A DNA stretch of 64,000 nucleotides from an uncultured Acidobacteriaceae bacterium (GTDB lineage Bacteria > Acidobacteriota > Terriglobia > Terriglobales > Acidobacteriaceae). Each line of letters starts with the position of its first letter. Within the stretch, counting starts at the first letter, position 1. Where the stretch lies: contig CAINJJ010000030.1 in assembly GCA_903849645.1 (NCBI GenBank), positions 62,001-126,000 on the forward strand, in the 5' to 3' direction. Of this stretch, positions 8,218 through 17,128 are shown one piece after another. Under the pieces are notes generated by a model. The model was given only the letters and a program-made list of their open reading frames with translations, searched no databases and was not told the origin of the DNA. The translations under genes and the position numbers were made by a program.

Positions 8218-8616
8218 TCAGGCGGTGGGGCGGGGCCAGCGGGCTTCTACGGTGGTGCCGATGCCGCCGCGGGGGCGAAAGACGCCATGGACAACGGCCC
8301 AAACGGGGTCGGCGGCTTTGACCACGTCTTCAAGCACCTGGTTGACGATGTTCTCCTGGAAGATTCCCAGATTGCGGTAGCAGAAGAGATACTCCTTGAG
8401 GGATTTGAGCTCGAGGCAGCGGTGGCGCGGCATGTAACGGATGGTGAGGACGCCGAAGTCGGGAAGGCCGGTCTTGGGGCAGACGGAGGTCAGCTCGGGG
8501 TCGTCGATGAGAATTTCATAACCGGGAAACTGGTTGGGCCAGGTTTCAATGGCGGGGAAGGCGAAGTCAAGTCCGGCCTTGGCGTGGTCGTCGGTGTAAC
8601 GGGGTTCTATAGCCAT
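8218..8616 (-). CDS. queF: NADPH-dependent 7-cyano-7-deazaguanine reductase
   Basis: A 132-residue unimodular QueF that reduces preQ0 to preQ1 in queuosine synthesis. Seen: the catalytic Cys46 in TSVCPKTGLPDFG with Asp53 just after it, the substrate-binding LELKSLKEYLF block, and NIVNQVLEDVV. The start at 8616 (MAIEPRY) is preferred to an upstream in-frame ATG at 8652 because it matches the family's short N-terminus. The gene is alone; no queC, queD or queE is in the window and no preQ1 riboswitch is evident upstream. The T-fold single-domain form is the one usual outside gammaproteobacteria. Confidence 0.95.
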   Translation of the reverse strand: MAIEPRYTDDHAKAGLDFAFPAIETWPNQFPGYEILIDDPELTSVCPKTGLPDFGVLTIRYMPRHRCLELKSLKEYLFCYRNLGIFQENIVNQVLEDVVKAADPVWAVVHGVFRPRGGIGTTVEARWPRPTA

Positions 8617-8728
8617 GGTTCGATTGTACGAGGCAGATGAATGAGCGGCCAATTCTGGCAGGGCGCGTGGAATTTCTGCTCCCTCGGGCTGGGTAAGTGA
8701 GTCTTATATACTGGCTCAGGTTGGCTGA

Positions 8729-9967
8729 ATGACACAAGAAAGAAAGCAATTGGACCGGCGCTGGCTTTGGCTGGGCGCGGTTCTCCTTCTCATAGCCGTG
8801 TTTTTCTCGGTGCGGACCCTGACACGGGAGCGTCTGCCAGTGCGCGCGGCGGAGGCATCGCACGCGCCGCTGGTGAGCACCATCAGCACCAACGGGCGAG
8901 TTGAGCCGCTGGATAACCACGAGGTGCACAGCCCGCTGTCGACGACGGTGAAGGCGGTGTATGTGGAGGCAGGCGACAAGGTGGCGGCAGGCAAGCTGCT
9001 GCTGACGCTGGACGACACGCAGGCGCGCGCGCGGGTGGCCTCAGCCGAGAGCGGCGTAAAGGCGGCGCAGGCGCAACTGGAAGCAGCCACGCACAACGGA
9101 ACCCAGCAGGAACGGCAGGCGGCGGCAGCCGACCTGGCGCGGGCGCGGCTGGAGCGCGACGAGGCAAAGCGCGGCCTGGATGCGCTGACACGGCTGAGTT
9201 CCACAGGCGCGGCGGCGCCCAGCGAAGTGACCTCGGCCCGGCAGCGTCTGGAGAACGCCGAGGCCAATCTGCGGGCCATCGAAGAGAGCTCGCAGAAGCG
9301 CTACTCGACGGCGGAGATTGACCGCGCAAGGGCGGCGCTGGCCGATGCGGAGGCGAACCTGGAAGCAGCGCGGCAGGTGCTGGCGCGAACGAGTGTTCAC
9401 GCTCCCGCGGCGGGAACGGTCTACAGCGTGAATGTGCAGCCGACCGAGTATGCCGAGGAAGGCAAGCTGCTGTTGCAGTTGGCGGACCTGAGCCATGAAC
9501 GCGTGCGGGCCTACTTTGACGAGCCGGAGCTGGGGCGGCTGGCGGTGGGACAGAAGATCCAGATCAAGTGGGACGCCCGGCCGGGCAAGGTGTGGAACGG
9601 GCACATCGACCGTACGCCGGTCACGGTCATCACCTTCGGGACGCGCAATGTGGGCGAGGTGCTGGTGGCGGTGGACGATATCGACAGCGAACTGTTGCCG
9701 GACACAAACGTGACGGTGACGGTGACTGTTTCCAGCGAGACGAACGCGCTCAGCGTTCCGCGCGAGGCGCTGCACTCGGAGAACGGGAAGTTTTACGTAT
9801 ACAAGGTGGCGGGCGACGAGTTGAAGCGGACGCCGGTGACGACCGGAACCATTAACCTGACCCAGGTTGCGATTATCTCCGGACTGCAGGATGGGGACAT
9901 GGTGGCCACGGGGACAACGAGCGGACAGCCCTTGCAGGAGGGCATACCGATCAAGGTTGCCCATTGA
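8729..9967 (+). CDS. HlyD-family periplasmic adaptor (efflux membrane fusion protein)
   Basis: A 412-residue adaptor. One membrane helix at about 11-28 is followed by a lipoyl half-motif (STTVKAVYVEAGDKVAAGKLLLTLDD), a long alpha-helical hairpin (about residues 90-215, rich in Ala/Glu/Arg heptads), the second lipoyl half (SVHAPAAGTVYSVNVQPTEY), a beta-barrel domain and a membrane-proximal domain. Such proteins join an inner-membrane ABC or RND pump to a TolC channel. It begins a three-gene operon (adaptor, TPR protein, TolC); its stop TGA overlaps the next gene's TTG start. No transporter subunit is encoded next to it, which is odd. Substrate unknown. Confidence 0.88.
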   Translation: MTQERKQLDRRWLWLGAVLLLIAVFFSVRTLTRERLPVRAAEASHAPLVSTISTNGRVEPLDNHEVHSPLSTTVKAVYVEAGDKVAAGKLLLTLDDTQARARVASAESGVKAAQAQLEAATHNGTQQERQAAAADLARARLERDEAKRGLDALTRLSSTGAAAPSEVTSARQRLENAEANLRAIEESSQKRYSTAEIDRARAALADAEANLEAARQVLARTSVHAPAAGTVYSVNVQPTEYAEEGKLLLQLADLSHERVRAYFDEPELGRLAVGQKIQIKWDARPGKVWNGHIDRTPVTVITFGTRNVGEVLVAVDDIDSELLPDTNVTVTVTVSSETNALSVPREALHSENGKFYVYKVAGDELKRTPVTTGTINLTQVAIISGLQDGDMVATGTTSGQPLQEGIPIKVAH

Positions 9968-10929
9968 GGGCGCTGGCGGGCTTCGTGCTGGCCGCGGCCT
10001 TGGCGGCCGGGGCGCAGGCTCCACGCGAGCCGTTGGCCCAGGCGAGGGCTGCGTTGCAGGCCGGCGAAGCCGACAAGGCGCTGGATCTGCTGAAGTCGCT
10101 GGGTTCGGCAGGAGCGGGACTGGCCGAGGCGCACAATCTGCGCTGCCGGGTGCTGCTGACCCTGGAACACTGGGACGGCGCGGCCGGCGAGTGCGAAGAG
10201 GCCGTGCGGCTGGACGGCCAAAACGCGGTCAATCACCTTTGGCTGGGCAGGGCGCTGGGCGAGAGGGCGGAGAGGGCTTCGTTCCTGAGCGCTTATTCTC
10301 TGGCCAAGCAGGTGCGCAGCGAGTTTGAAGAAGCGGTCCGGCTGAATCCGAAGGATGCCGAGGCGCTGGCCGACCTGGGCGAGTTCTATGAGTCGGCGCC
10401 GGGCGTAGTGGGCGGCGGCATCGGCAAGGCAGAAGCCGTGGCCGGCCAACTGGACAAGGTTGACCCGGCGCGCGCCCACGAGTTGAGGGGCCGCATTGCC
10501 GAGGAACGCAAGGACCTGGATGCCGCGGAGCGGGAGTACAAGCAGGCGATCTCTGCCGGAGCGCACCCGGCCTTCCAATGGGCGACGATGGCCAGCTTTT
10601 TCAAGCGCCGCCAGCGGTGGCAGGAGATGGAAGCGGCGGTGAGCAGTTGTGAGTCTGCCGCGACACGCGACAAGCACGCGACGGTGGCGATGTACCTGGG
10701 CGCGTCTGTTTTGCGCGCGACCAACAGACAGCCGGCCCAGGCAGCACGGATGCTGGAGGCTTACCTGGCAAGCCCGGAGAAGACCGAAGAGGCGCCGGCG
10801 TTTGTGGCGCACACCTGGCTGGCCCGGCTGAAGGAACAACTTGGCGACCCGGCGGCTGCCCGGCGGGAGAGGGCTGCCGCTCTGGCCCTGGCCCATGATT
10901 TCAAGCCAGCTCAGGATTTGGCCCATTGA
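9964..10929 (+). CDS. secreted TPR-repeat protein
   Basis: A 321-residue protein starting with TTG inside a TTGA overlap with the adaptor gene. The N-terminus MRALAGFVLAAALAAGAQ is a signal peptide, so the protein is probably periplasmic. The rest is helical repeat: ARAALQAGEADKALDLL, AHNLRCRVLLTLEHWDGAAGE and DAEALADLGEFYESAPG are TPR-like 34-residue units; further weak units run to the C-terminus. TPR domains serve as protein-docking scaffolds. Its position between an adaptor and a TolC protein, with 4-nt overlaps on both sides, suggests it belongs to the same export machine, perhaps as an assembly or specificity factor. That role is inferred only from coupling. Confidence 0.75.
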   Translation: MRALAGFVLAAALAAGAQAPREPLAQARAALQAGEADKALDLLKSLGSAGAGLAEAHNLRCRVLLTLEHWDGAAGECEEAVRLDGQNAVNHLWLGRALGERAERASFLSAYSLAKQVRSEFEEAVRLNPKDAEALADLGEFYESAPGVVGGGIGKAEAVAGQLDKVDPARAHELRGRIAEERKDLDAAEREYKQAISAGAHPAFQWATMASFFKRRQRWQEMEAAVSSCESAATRDKHATVAMYLGASVLRATNRQPAQAARMLEAYLASPEKTEEAPAFVAHTWLARLKEQLGDPAAARRERAAALALAHDFKPAQDLAH

Positions 10930-12266
10930 TCGATAGAGCGAAAACCGGGAGCAGGGGCGCACGGATGTGCACGGCAGCCTGGATGACGGCCGCGCTGACG
11001 CTGGCGGCTGGTTCGGCAGCGGCCCAGGTTTCACTGGGAACCGTAGTGGACCTGGCGCAGCGCAACAGCTACACGGTGAAGCTGGCCGAGGCAGACGCGC
11101 AGAAGGCATCCGCTACGCTGGCGCAGGCGCAGGTGGTGTATGTGCCAAACCTGACCATTGGCTCGACGGTGGGATTCTCGGTTGGATTTCCGGCCGGGCA
11201 ACCCTCGATCGCCAACGCGTCGATGCAGTCGCTGGTGTTCAACTTTTCGCAGCAGCAGTACATCCGCGCCGCGCACGCCGCATTGGATGCAGCTTCGCTG
11301 AGCCTGAAAGAGGCGCGGGAGAAGGTGGCGCTGGACGCATCGACGGCTTACCTCGAGCTGGATGTGGTGACCCGCGAGCTGGACGCGGCGCGCCGGCAGC
11401 AGGAGTTTGCCGACCGGCTGGTAATGATCGAACAGCAGCGGACCGAGGCGGGGGTAGACCCGCTCAACGACTGGCTGCAGGCGCGGCTGACGGCAGCGGA
11501 ACTGAAGCTCAAGCGGCTGCATCTGGAGACCCGCGCCGCCACCGTGGCTGGGCAGCTCAGCCTGCTGACCGGGCTGCCAACGGGGTCGATCACGCCGGAC
11601 CATGGCAGCATTCCGGAGATACCGGCGATCCGTGCGGATGAGGGGCCGCGGACCAATCCCGGCGTGGATTCGGCGCGGGCGCTGGCGCGTTCCCGGCAGG
11701 CGCAGGCAAAAGGAGACGGACTTGCGGGACGGCGGCCTCAGCTCTCCTTTGGGGCGCAATACAATCTGGACTCGGACAAGCTGAATAACTACGCGACTTA
11801 TTACAAGAACTTCACGCCGAATAACTTCAGTCTCGGGGTCTCGATCCAGATACCGATCTTTGACCTGGGGCTGCATGCCAGGGCCCGTGAGTCAGCGGCC
11901 GACGCGCTGCGCGCCAGAGTTGAGGCGGAACAGGCGCAACACCAGAACGACGAGCAGATTGCGGAACTGATGGGGACGCTGCGGGAACTCGACGAGGTGG
12001 CGGAGATTGCGGCCCTGAAGCAGCAGATTGCGGCGCAGCAGTTGTCTGCCGTGCTGGCGCAACTGGAGCTGGGCAATGGCGCGGCGAGCGGGCCGGGAGC
12101 CACACCGCAACTCTCGCCCAAGGCGGAGCAACTGGCGCGCATCGACGAGCAGCAGAAGCTCGCGGATGCGCTGGATGCCGGGTTTGACCTGGCCAAGGCG
12201 CGGTTGAGCCTGCTGCGCGCCTTCGGGCACCTCGAGGACTGGCTGCACGAGGTCCATTCAAAGTAG
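10926..12266 (+). CDS. TolC-family outer-membrane efflux channel
   Basis: A 446-residue outer-membrane factor. The TTG at 10926 overlaps the TPR gene's stop (TTGA); an ATG 13 codons later (MCTAAWMTAAL) is an alternative start directly before the signal peptide ending AAGSAAAQ. The mature protein shows two structural repeats typical of the family, each with long coiled-coil helices (EADAQKASATLAQAQ; AALDAASLSLKEAREKV; AESAADALRARVEAEQAQH), and QLSFGAQYNLDS plus FSLGVSIQIPIFDLG, the usual second-repeat beta segment. It would form the trimeric exit duct with the adaptor encoded two genes upstream. Confidence 0.9.
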   Translation: MIDRAKTGSRGARMCTAAWMTAALTLAAGSAAAQVSLGTVVDLAQRNSYTVKLAEADAQKASATLAQAQVVYVPNLTIGSTVGFSVGFPAGQPSIANASMQSLVFNFSQQQYIRAAHAALDAASLSLKEAREKVALDASTAYLELDVVTRELDAARRQQEFADRLVMIEQQRTEAGVDPLNDWLQARLTAAELKLKRLHLETRAATVAGQLSLLTGLPTGSITPDHGSIPEIPAIRADEGPRTNPGVDSARALARSRQAQAKGDGLAGRRPQLSFGAQYNLDSDKLNNYATYYKNFTPNNFSLGVSIQIPIFDLGLHARARESAADALRARVEAEQAQHQNDEQIAELMGTLRELDEVAEIAALKQQIAAQQLSAVLAQLELGNGAASGPGATPQLSPKAEQLARIDEQQKLADALDAGFDLAKARLSLLRAFGHLEDWLHEVHSK

Positions 12267-12481
12267 GCAGAGGGCCGCCAACCATGACTGAAATGTCATT
12301 CGGCCATAGCACTTTCGGGGCAGACAGAGAGCCTGCCAACGGAAGCTTGATCTCCCTTGAATCCTTCTGTCGTGTGTTAGCTTGGAATGGGAATGTGGCT
12401 TTGCCATTCCCTGCTGCAGAGACCGGGGGCGCACCTCAACGAGGGGATGCTTGGAACCGGACAGACTCACTCGGAGCAGGT

Positions 12482-12501
12482 TGAACGGACAATACCGTTC
12501 A
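12482..12501. promoter_or_regulatory. inverted repeat upstream of asnB
   Basis: A perfect 7-bp inverted repeat, TGAACGG-ACAATA-CCGTTCA, ends 37 bp before the asnB start. A second hairpin, GGGAATG-N9-CATTCCC, lies at 12389-12411. Size and spacing suit a dimeric repressor site. No known consensus was matched, so this is a candidate operator only. Confidence 0.4.
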
Positions 12502-12538
12502 CACGCAGAATCGTTGGCTCGATGGAAGTGGTGTTTGC

Positions 12539-14356
12539 ATGTGCGGCATAGCGGGATTTGTTTCGCGGAACGCCGGGCCCAACAACTCGAAGCTTGAAGC
12601 AGTCCGCCGCATGACTGACCGGATGAGCCCGAGGGGACCGGACGCCGTGGGCGTCTGGAGCGGGGATGGGGTTGTTCTTGGCCATCGCCGCCTGGCCATT
12701 CTGGATCTAGATCCCCGCTCGAACCAGCCGATGATCTCCAGCGACGGGAATTACAGCATTTCCTTCAATGGGGAGATCTATAACTTCCGCGCCCTGCGGG
12801 AGGAGTTGGAAACTCAAGGGGTAACATTCCGCACCACATCGGACACAGAGGTCCTGCTGGCGCTGTATGCGCGGGACGGAGAAGGTATGCTGCCCAGGCT
12901 TCGCGGCATGTTTGCCCTCGCGATCTGGGATTTGCGTTCCCGCGAACTGTTCCTGGCGCGCGACCCATACGGGATCAAGCCTCTTTACTATTCAGCGGTG
13001 GAAGGCGGGCTGATTTTCGCTTCCCAGGTGAAGGCGCTGGTAGCTTCGGGGCTGATATCGACCGAGCCCGAGAGCGCGGGAGTGGCTGGATTTTACCTGT
13101 GGGGCAGCGTTCCTGAGCCTTGGACCCTCTATCGCGGGGTGTATTCGGTACCGGCGGGTTCATGGCTTCGCGTGCAGGGTGGCGTGGCTTCGGCGCCCGT
13201 CCGCTGGAATGACATTCGCAAGAACTGGCAGCAGCCGCCCCATCGCCAATCGAATGAAGAGATGTACGCCCATGTGCGCAAGGCGGTAACTGAGTCTGTG
13301 CGCGCTCACCTGGTTTCCGACGTGCCGGTCAGCGTGTTTTTGTCCGGGGGCATCGATTCGGGAGCGATTGCGGGGCTTGCCGCGCAGTTGGGAGCAAAGG
13401 TCGAGGGCATCACGGTCGCTTTTGACGAGTTCGCCTCTCACCCTCAGGATGAGGCGCCGCTGGCAGCGGTCCTGGCCGCGCATTACGGGCTGCCGCACCA
13501 TGTACGCCGGGTGGAGCGGAGCGAGTTTGAGCAGGACGTGCCCGCCATTCTCAACGCCATGGACCAACCCTCGATTGATGGCGTGAACACCTGGTTCGCC
13601 AGCAAGGCGGCGGCGGAACGGGGCTACAAGGTGGTCCTCTCCGGCGTGGGGGGAGATGAGCTCCTTTACGGCTACGCGCTGATGACGCAGATTCCCCAGC
13701 ACGCGCTTCTGGGCGGGGCTATCGCGGCAATTCCGGGGGCGCGTGCGCTGCTCAAGGCGCCATTCACGGCTCTGGCCAAGGGCCGCAGGCACCCCAAGCT
13801 CAAAGGCGTGCCGGAGTTCATGGGATCGCTGGAGGGAGCGTATTTTCTGAAGCGCTGTCTTTTCCTTCCCCAGGAGTTGCCTTCGCTCATGGGCGCGGAG
13901 GCGGCGCGCGAGGGGATCGAGAAGCTGGGTGGTTCGCCTCCGGGAATGAGCAAAGCCAATGCCGTGAACGGCGGCGGCGCGGTATGCCTGCTGGATTCGA
14001 CGCTTTACTTGAGAAACCAATTGCTCCGCGACAGCGACTGGGCGAGCATGGAGCATTCCCTGGAGCTGCGTACCCCGCTGGTGGACGCGAAGCTGCTGGA
14101 GGAACTCCAGTTCATTCACACCAGCTTCACGGGCGGAGAGGGCAAGAAGATGCTCGCCAATGCGCCGCTGCGTCCTTTGCCGGAGAGCATCATCCACCGC
14201 GAGAAGTCGGGGTTCGAGATCCCTATCACGGAGTGGCTGGCCGCTTCAACCAATCTCCATGACTGGGCGGGATCTCCGCTGCTGGAGCCTTCAGGAACGC
14301 CGTGGACGCGCCGGTGGGCGAAGACGGTGATGGACACCTTCCTGCCGCAAAAATAG
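12539..14356 (+). CDS. asnB: glutamine-hydrolysing asparagine synthetase
   Basis: A 605-residue two-domain enzyme. MCGIAGFV places the nucleophilic Cys directly after the initiator Met, fixing the start at 12539. The glutaminase domain shows RGPDAVGVW, GHRRLAILDLDPRSNQP and SFNGEIYNFRALREEL; the ATP-pyrophosphatase domain shows the PP-loop VSVFLSGGIDSGAIAGLAA and SGVGGDELLYGY. It makes Asn from Asp, Gln and ATP, or amidates another substrate. The family also includes dedicated amidotransferases in envelope or natural-product pathways, and the next gene, 138 bp downstream, is hopanoid-related, so a non-housekeeping role cannot be excluded. A candidate operator lies just upstream. Confidence 0.88.
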   Translation: MCGIAGFVSRNAGPNNSKLEAVRRMTDRMSPRGPDAVGVWSGDGVVLGHRRLAILDLDPRSNQPMISSDGNYSISFNGEIYNFRALREELETQGVTFRTTSDTEVLLALYARDGEGMLPRLRGMFALAIWDLRSRELFLARDPYGIKPLYYSAVEGGLIFASQVKALVASGLISTEPESAGVAGFYLWGSVPEPWTLYRGVYSVPAGSWLRVQGGVASAPVRWNDIRKNWQQPPHRQSNEEMYAHVRKAVTESVRAHLVSDVPVSVFLSGGIDSGAIAGLAAQLGAKVEGITVAFDEFASHPQDEAPLAAVLAAHYGLPHHVRRVERSEFEQDVPAILNAMDQPSIDGVNTWFASKAAAERGYKVVLSGVGGDELLYGYALMTQIPQHALLGGAIAAIPGARALLKAPFTALAKGRRHPKLKGVPEFMGSLEGAYFLKRCLFLPQELPSLMGAEAAREGIEKLGGSPPGMSKANAVNGGGAVCLLDSTLYLRNQLLRDSDWASMEHSLELRTPLVDAKLLEELQFIHTSFTGGEGKKMLANAPLRPLPESIIHREKSGFEIPITEWLAASTNLHDWAGSPLLEPSGTPWTRRWAKTVMDTFLPQK

Positions 14357-14494
14357 TCGTCATCCTGGCTCGCATTCACCTGCAAAAGGCGCACTCGCGC
14401 GCGTGCAAGCTCATGCCAATGAACTACTTCCGACCTGATGTGACAGGTTGGACTGCAGCGCGAACGCCGCGATGTTAGAATTGGAGGGATGCCT

Positions 14495-15970
14495 ATGCCT
14501 TTGAAGACCCTGCTCCTGAATCCGCCTTCGTTTGAAAACTTCGACGGAGGCGCGAGTTCGCGCTGGCCCGCAACCCGTGAGATTGAATCCTATTGGTACC
14601 CGGTGTGGCTTGCCTATCCGGCCGGCCTGCTGGAGGGTTCGCGCCTTTTGGATGCCCCCCCGCATCACGTTTCGGCGGAAGAGACCATCAAGATCTGCAA
14701 GGACTACGAGTTCCTGGTGCTGTTCACCTCGACGGTGGGCTGGGAAGGCGACCAGCGGCTGGCGGAGGCGATCAAGGAGGCCAATCCTTCGATCCGCATC
14801 GCCTTTGTTGGTCCGCCGGTGACCACGGACCCGGACCGCGCGCTGAACGAGTGTTCCTCGCTGGACTTCATCTGCCGCCGCGAGTTTGACTACTCGGTTG
14901 TGGAGTTTGCCCAGGGCAAGCCGCTGAGCGAGATTCTGGGAATCAGCTACAAGCTGGACGGCAAGATTGTGCACAACGCGGACCGCCCGCAGGTGGAAGA
15001 CCTGGACGCGATGCCGTGGGCGACCAAGATCTACAAGCGGGACATGGACGTGACCCGCTACAACGTGCCCTTCCTGTTGCATCCGTATATCGCGCTTTAT
15101 TCAACCCGCGGCTGTCCGGCGCAGTGCACGTTTTGCCTGTGGCCCCAGACACTGAGCGGGCACGCCTGGCGGAAGCGCTCGACCGACGACGTGGCGGCGG
15201 AGCTGGCCTGGGCCAAGGCGAACTTCCCCGAGGTCAAGGAGTTTTTCTTTGACGACGACACCTTCAACATCCAGAAGGCGCGCACCATCGAGCTGTGCGC
15301 CAAACTGAAGCCGCTGGGGCTCACCTGGAGCTGCACTTCGCGCGTGACCACGGACCGCGAGACGCTGCAGGCGATGAAGGAAGCCGGCTGCCGGCTGCTG
15401 ATTGTGGGCTTTGAATCAGGCGACCCGCAGATCTTGAAGAACATCAAGAAGGGCGCAACCGTGGAGCGCGCGCGGGCATTTGCCAAGGACTGCAACGACC
15501 TGGGGCTGACCATCCACGGGGACTTCATCCTCGGGCTGCCGGGCGAGACCAAGGAGTCGATTCGCAACACCATCAACTTCGCCAAGGGGCTGGATTGCGA
15601 GACCATTCAGGTTTCCATCGCGCACGCCTATCCGGGAACAGAATTTTATGACTACGCCAAGGCCAACGGCTTCATTGTGAACACCGAAGCCATGATGGAC
15701 TCGGGCGGGCACCAGATGGCGCACATCGAGTATCCGGGGCTGCCGACAGACTATGTGATGGAGATGGTGCACCGGTTCTATGACGAGTACTACTTCCGTC
15801 CCAAGGCGGCCTTCCGCGTGGTGTGGAAGGCGATTGTGAACCGCGACGTGCCCAGGCTTTATGTGGAGGCCAAGGCCTTCCTGAAGCTGCGTTCGCAGCG
15901 CAACAAAATGGTGAAAGACAAGCGCAGCCGGCAGGCAGACCCGCCCGCGCCGGTCAGCGCCGGGGTCTAA
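14495..15970 (+). CDS. hpnJ: B12-binding-type radical SAM protein, HpnJ-like (hopanoid cyclitol ether formation)
   Basis: About 491 residues. The second of two close ATGs is chosen because GGAGGG (14483-14488) sits 6 bp before it and touches the first. The N-terminus (MPLKTLLLNPPSF) and first 150 residues look like a cobalamin-binding-like Rossmann domain. The radical SAM core carries RGCPAQCTFCLWPQTL, giving the CxxxCxxC cluster site at Cys207, Cys211 and Cys214, then FFFDDDTFNI, LLIVGFESGD and GDFILGLPGET. The CTFCLWPQT run is characteristic of HpnJ, which makes the bacteriohopanetetrol cyclitol ether side chain. Two small DMT-like membrane genes follow. No squalene-hopene cyclase or hpnG/H/I/K gene is in the window, so the pathway must be completed elsewhere. 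Confidence 0.8.
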   Translation: MPLKTLLLNPPSFENFDGGASSRWPATREIESYWYPVWLAYPAGLLEGSRLLDAPPHHVSAEETIKICKDYEFLVLFTSTVGWEGDQRLAEAIKEANPSIRIAFVGPPVTTDPDRALNECSSLDFICRREFDYSVVEFAQGKPLSEILGISYKLDGKIVHNADRPQVEDLDAMPWATKIYKRDMDVTRYNVPFLLHPYIALYSTRGCPAQCTFCLWPQTLSGHAWRKRSTDDVAAELAWAKANFPEVKEFFFDDDTFNIQKARTIELCAKLKPLGLTWSCTSRVTTDRETLQAMKEAGCRLLIVGFESGDPQILKNIKKGATVERARAFAKDCNDLGLTIHGDFILGLPGETKESIRNTINFAKGLDCETIQVSIAHAYPGTEFYDYAKANGFIVNTEAMMDSGGHQMAHIEYPGLPTDYVMEMVHRFYDEYYFRPKAAFRVVWKAIVNRDVPRLYVEAKAFLKLRSQRNKMVKDKRSRQADPPAPVSAGV

Positions 15971-16058
15971 GCGCGGCCCGAACACCCACTCGCGAGGGCG
16001 GCGCAGCAGCGTCGCCCTCGATGATTTTCAGCCCGCAACAAGGAACGCGAAGACCCCG

Positions 16059-16502
16059 ATGGCGCACGCAAAACTCCTGCCGCGGCAGTACATGATCCTG
16101 GGATTGGTGGCCGTTTCGGCGCCGCTGGGGGATGCCTGCCTTTCGCGCGGTATGACCTATCTGCCGGCCATCTCGCTGGCGCATCCGGCAGAGTTGATCG
16201 GGGCGGTGTTCACGCCCTGGATTGGCGCGGGCATCGCGCTGCTGATTGGCTTCTTCGCCAGCTACCTGACTGCGCTCTCGTGGGCCGACCTGACGTTTGT
16301 GCTGCCGGCCACTGCGTTTGGCAACGTGATTGTGGCGCTGCTGTCGCGCTTCTGGCTGCACGACCAGATCTCATTGGAGCGCTGGGCGGGGATTGCCCTG
16401 ATTACCCTGGGCGTGGGATTTGTGGCGCAGGGGCCGTCACTCACCGAGAGGCCCGCGCTGACCGCCGACGCTGCCGCCGCCGAGCAGGGGGACGCGCAAT
16501 GA
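16059..16502 (+). CDS. half-size DMT-superfamily membrane protein, subunit 1
   Basis: A 147-residue protein with four predicted membrane helices: LGLVAVSAPLGDACLSRG, LIGAVFTPWIGAGIALLIG, LTALSWADLTFVLPATAFGN and WAGIALITLGVGFVAQG. The ALSWADLTFVLPATA segment resembles the EamA/SMR-type helix 3. At half the size of a normal EamA carrier it probably works as a dimer. It overlaps the next gene by ATGA; that gene also encodes a four-helix protein, so a heterodimer like paired SMR or ArnE/ArnF proteins is likely. Position downstream of hpnJ suggests a lipid or hopanoid-linked substrate; this is inference. Confidence 0.72.
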   Translation: MAHAKLLPRQYMILGLVAVSAPLGDACLSRGMTYLPAISLAHPAELIGAVFTPWIGAGIALLIGFFASYLTALSWADLTFVLPATAFGNVIVALLSRFWLHDQISLERWAGIALITLGVGFVAQGPSLTERPALTADAAAAEQGDAQ

Positions 16503-16906
16503 CAGTTCCCTTCCCTGCGACTCAAACCGGACCATGGACAGCCGCGGCCATGATTGCCGCCGTGGTGCTGACCTCGACCACCGGTGAGGTGCTGACGGCC
16601 GCGGCCATGAAATCCATCGGGGACCTCGACGAGATTCGTGCCGTGTCCGGAATGAAGGGCGCCATTCGCGCCGTGGTCACCTGCCCGCAGTTCTTTGCAG
16701 GGGTGGGTTTTCTGGCGCTGGCCTTCTTTTCGCTGCTCTTCGCGCTCAATCATTTGAACCTGAGCCTGGTGGCGCCGGCCTCGGCGTCCCTTACTTTGGT
16801 AACCAATGCGATCGCCGGAAAGATCTTCCTCAAGGAGAATGTGGACCGTCGGCGCTGGACGGCCGCAGTGCTGGTCTGCATCGGGGTCTACCTGCTGGCC
16901 CATTGA
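16499..16906 (+). CDS. half-size DMT-superfamily membrane protein, subunit 2
   Basis: A 135-residue four-helix protein. The ATG at 16499 overlaps the TGA of the previous gene by 4 nt, which fixes the start. Helices include AAMIAAVVLTSTTGEVLTAA, FFAGVGFLALAFFSLLFAL, NLSLVAPASASLTLVTNAIA and WTAAVLVCIGVYLLAH; the third is the EamA/SMR pattern with small residues followed by a charged loop (LKENVDRRRW) typical before the last helix. It is similar in plan to the neighbouring subunit but not closely alike in sequence. Together they resemble paired flippase-like proteins. Confidence 0.72.
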   Translation: MTVPFPATQTGPWTAAAMIAAVVLTSTTGEVLTAAAMKSIGDLDEIRAVSGMKGAIRAVVTCPQFFAGVGFLALAFFSLLFALNHLNLSLVAPASASLTLVTNAIAGKIFLKENVDRRRWTAAVLVCIGVYLLAH

Positions 16907-17081
16907 CGGCTGGTCTCGGACAACTGCCGCCGGAAGAATCATTTACAGACAATCGAAACTGGGACCGTGCTCCGTATCTTGAGCGCTGAGCGGGTGAGCC
17001 GTGCGGTCAAAGGCCGGCGATGGCCTGCACCCCGGCCCGAGACGAGTTTATACGGTCAAATGCTCTGTTCGCTTTATCCAT

Positions 17082-17128
17082 AGGAGGCTCGAAAATTGAC
17101 TGGCGTCCCGGCTGATTTCGTTTCATGA
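17082..17128 (+). promoter_or_regulatory. AGGAGG with ten-codon leader ORF
   Basis: A perfect AGGAGG (17082-17087) is followed after 8 nt by a TTG codon and a 10-codon reading frame ending TCATGA at 17123-17128. The final ATGA overlaps an in-frame ATG (17125) that reads into the cytochrome gene 22 codons before its signal peptide. It could be a leader peptide that couples translation. Evidence is purely positional. Confidence 0.3.
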
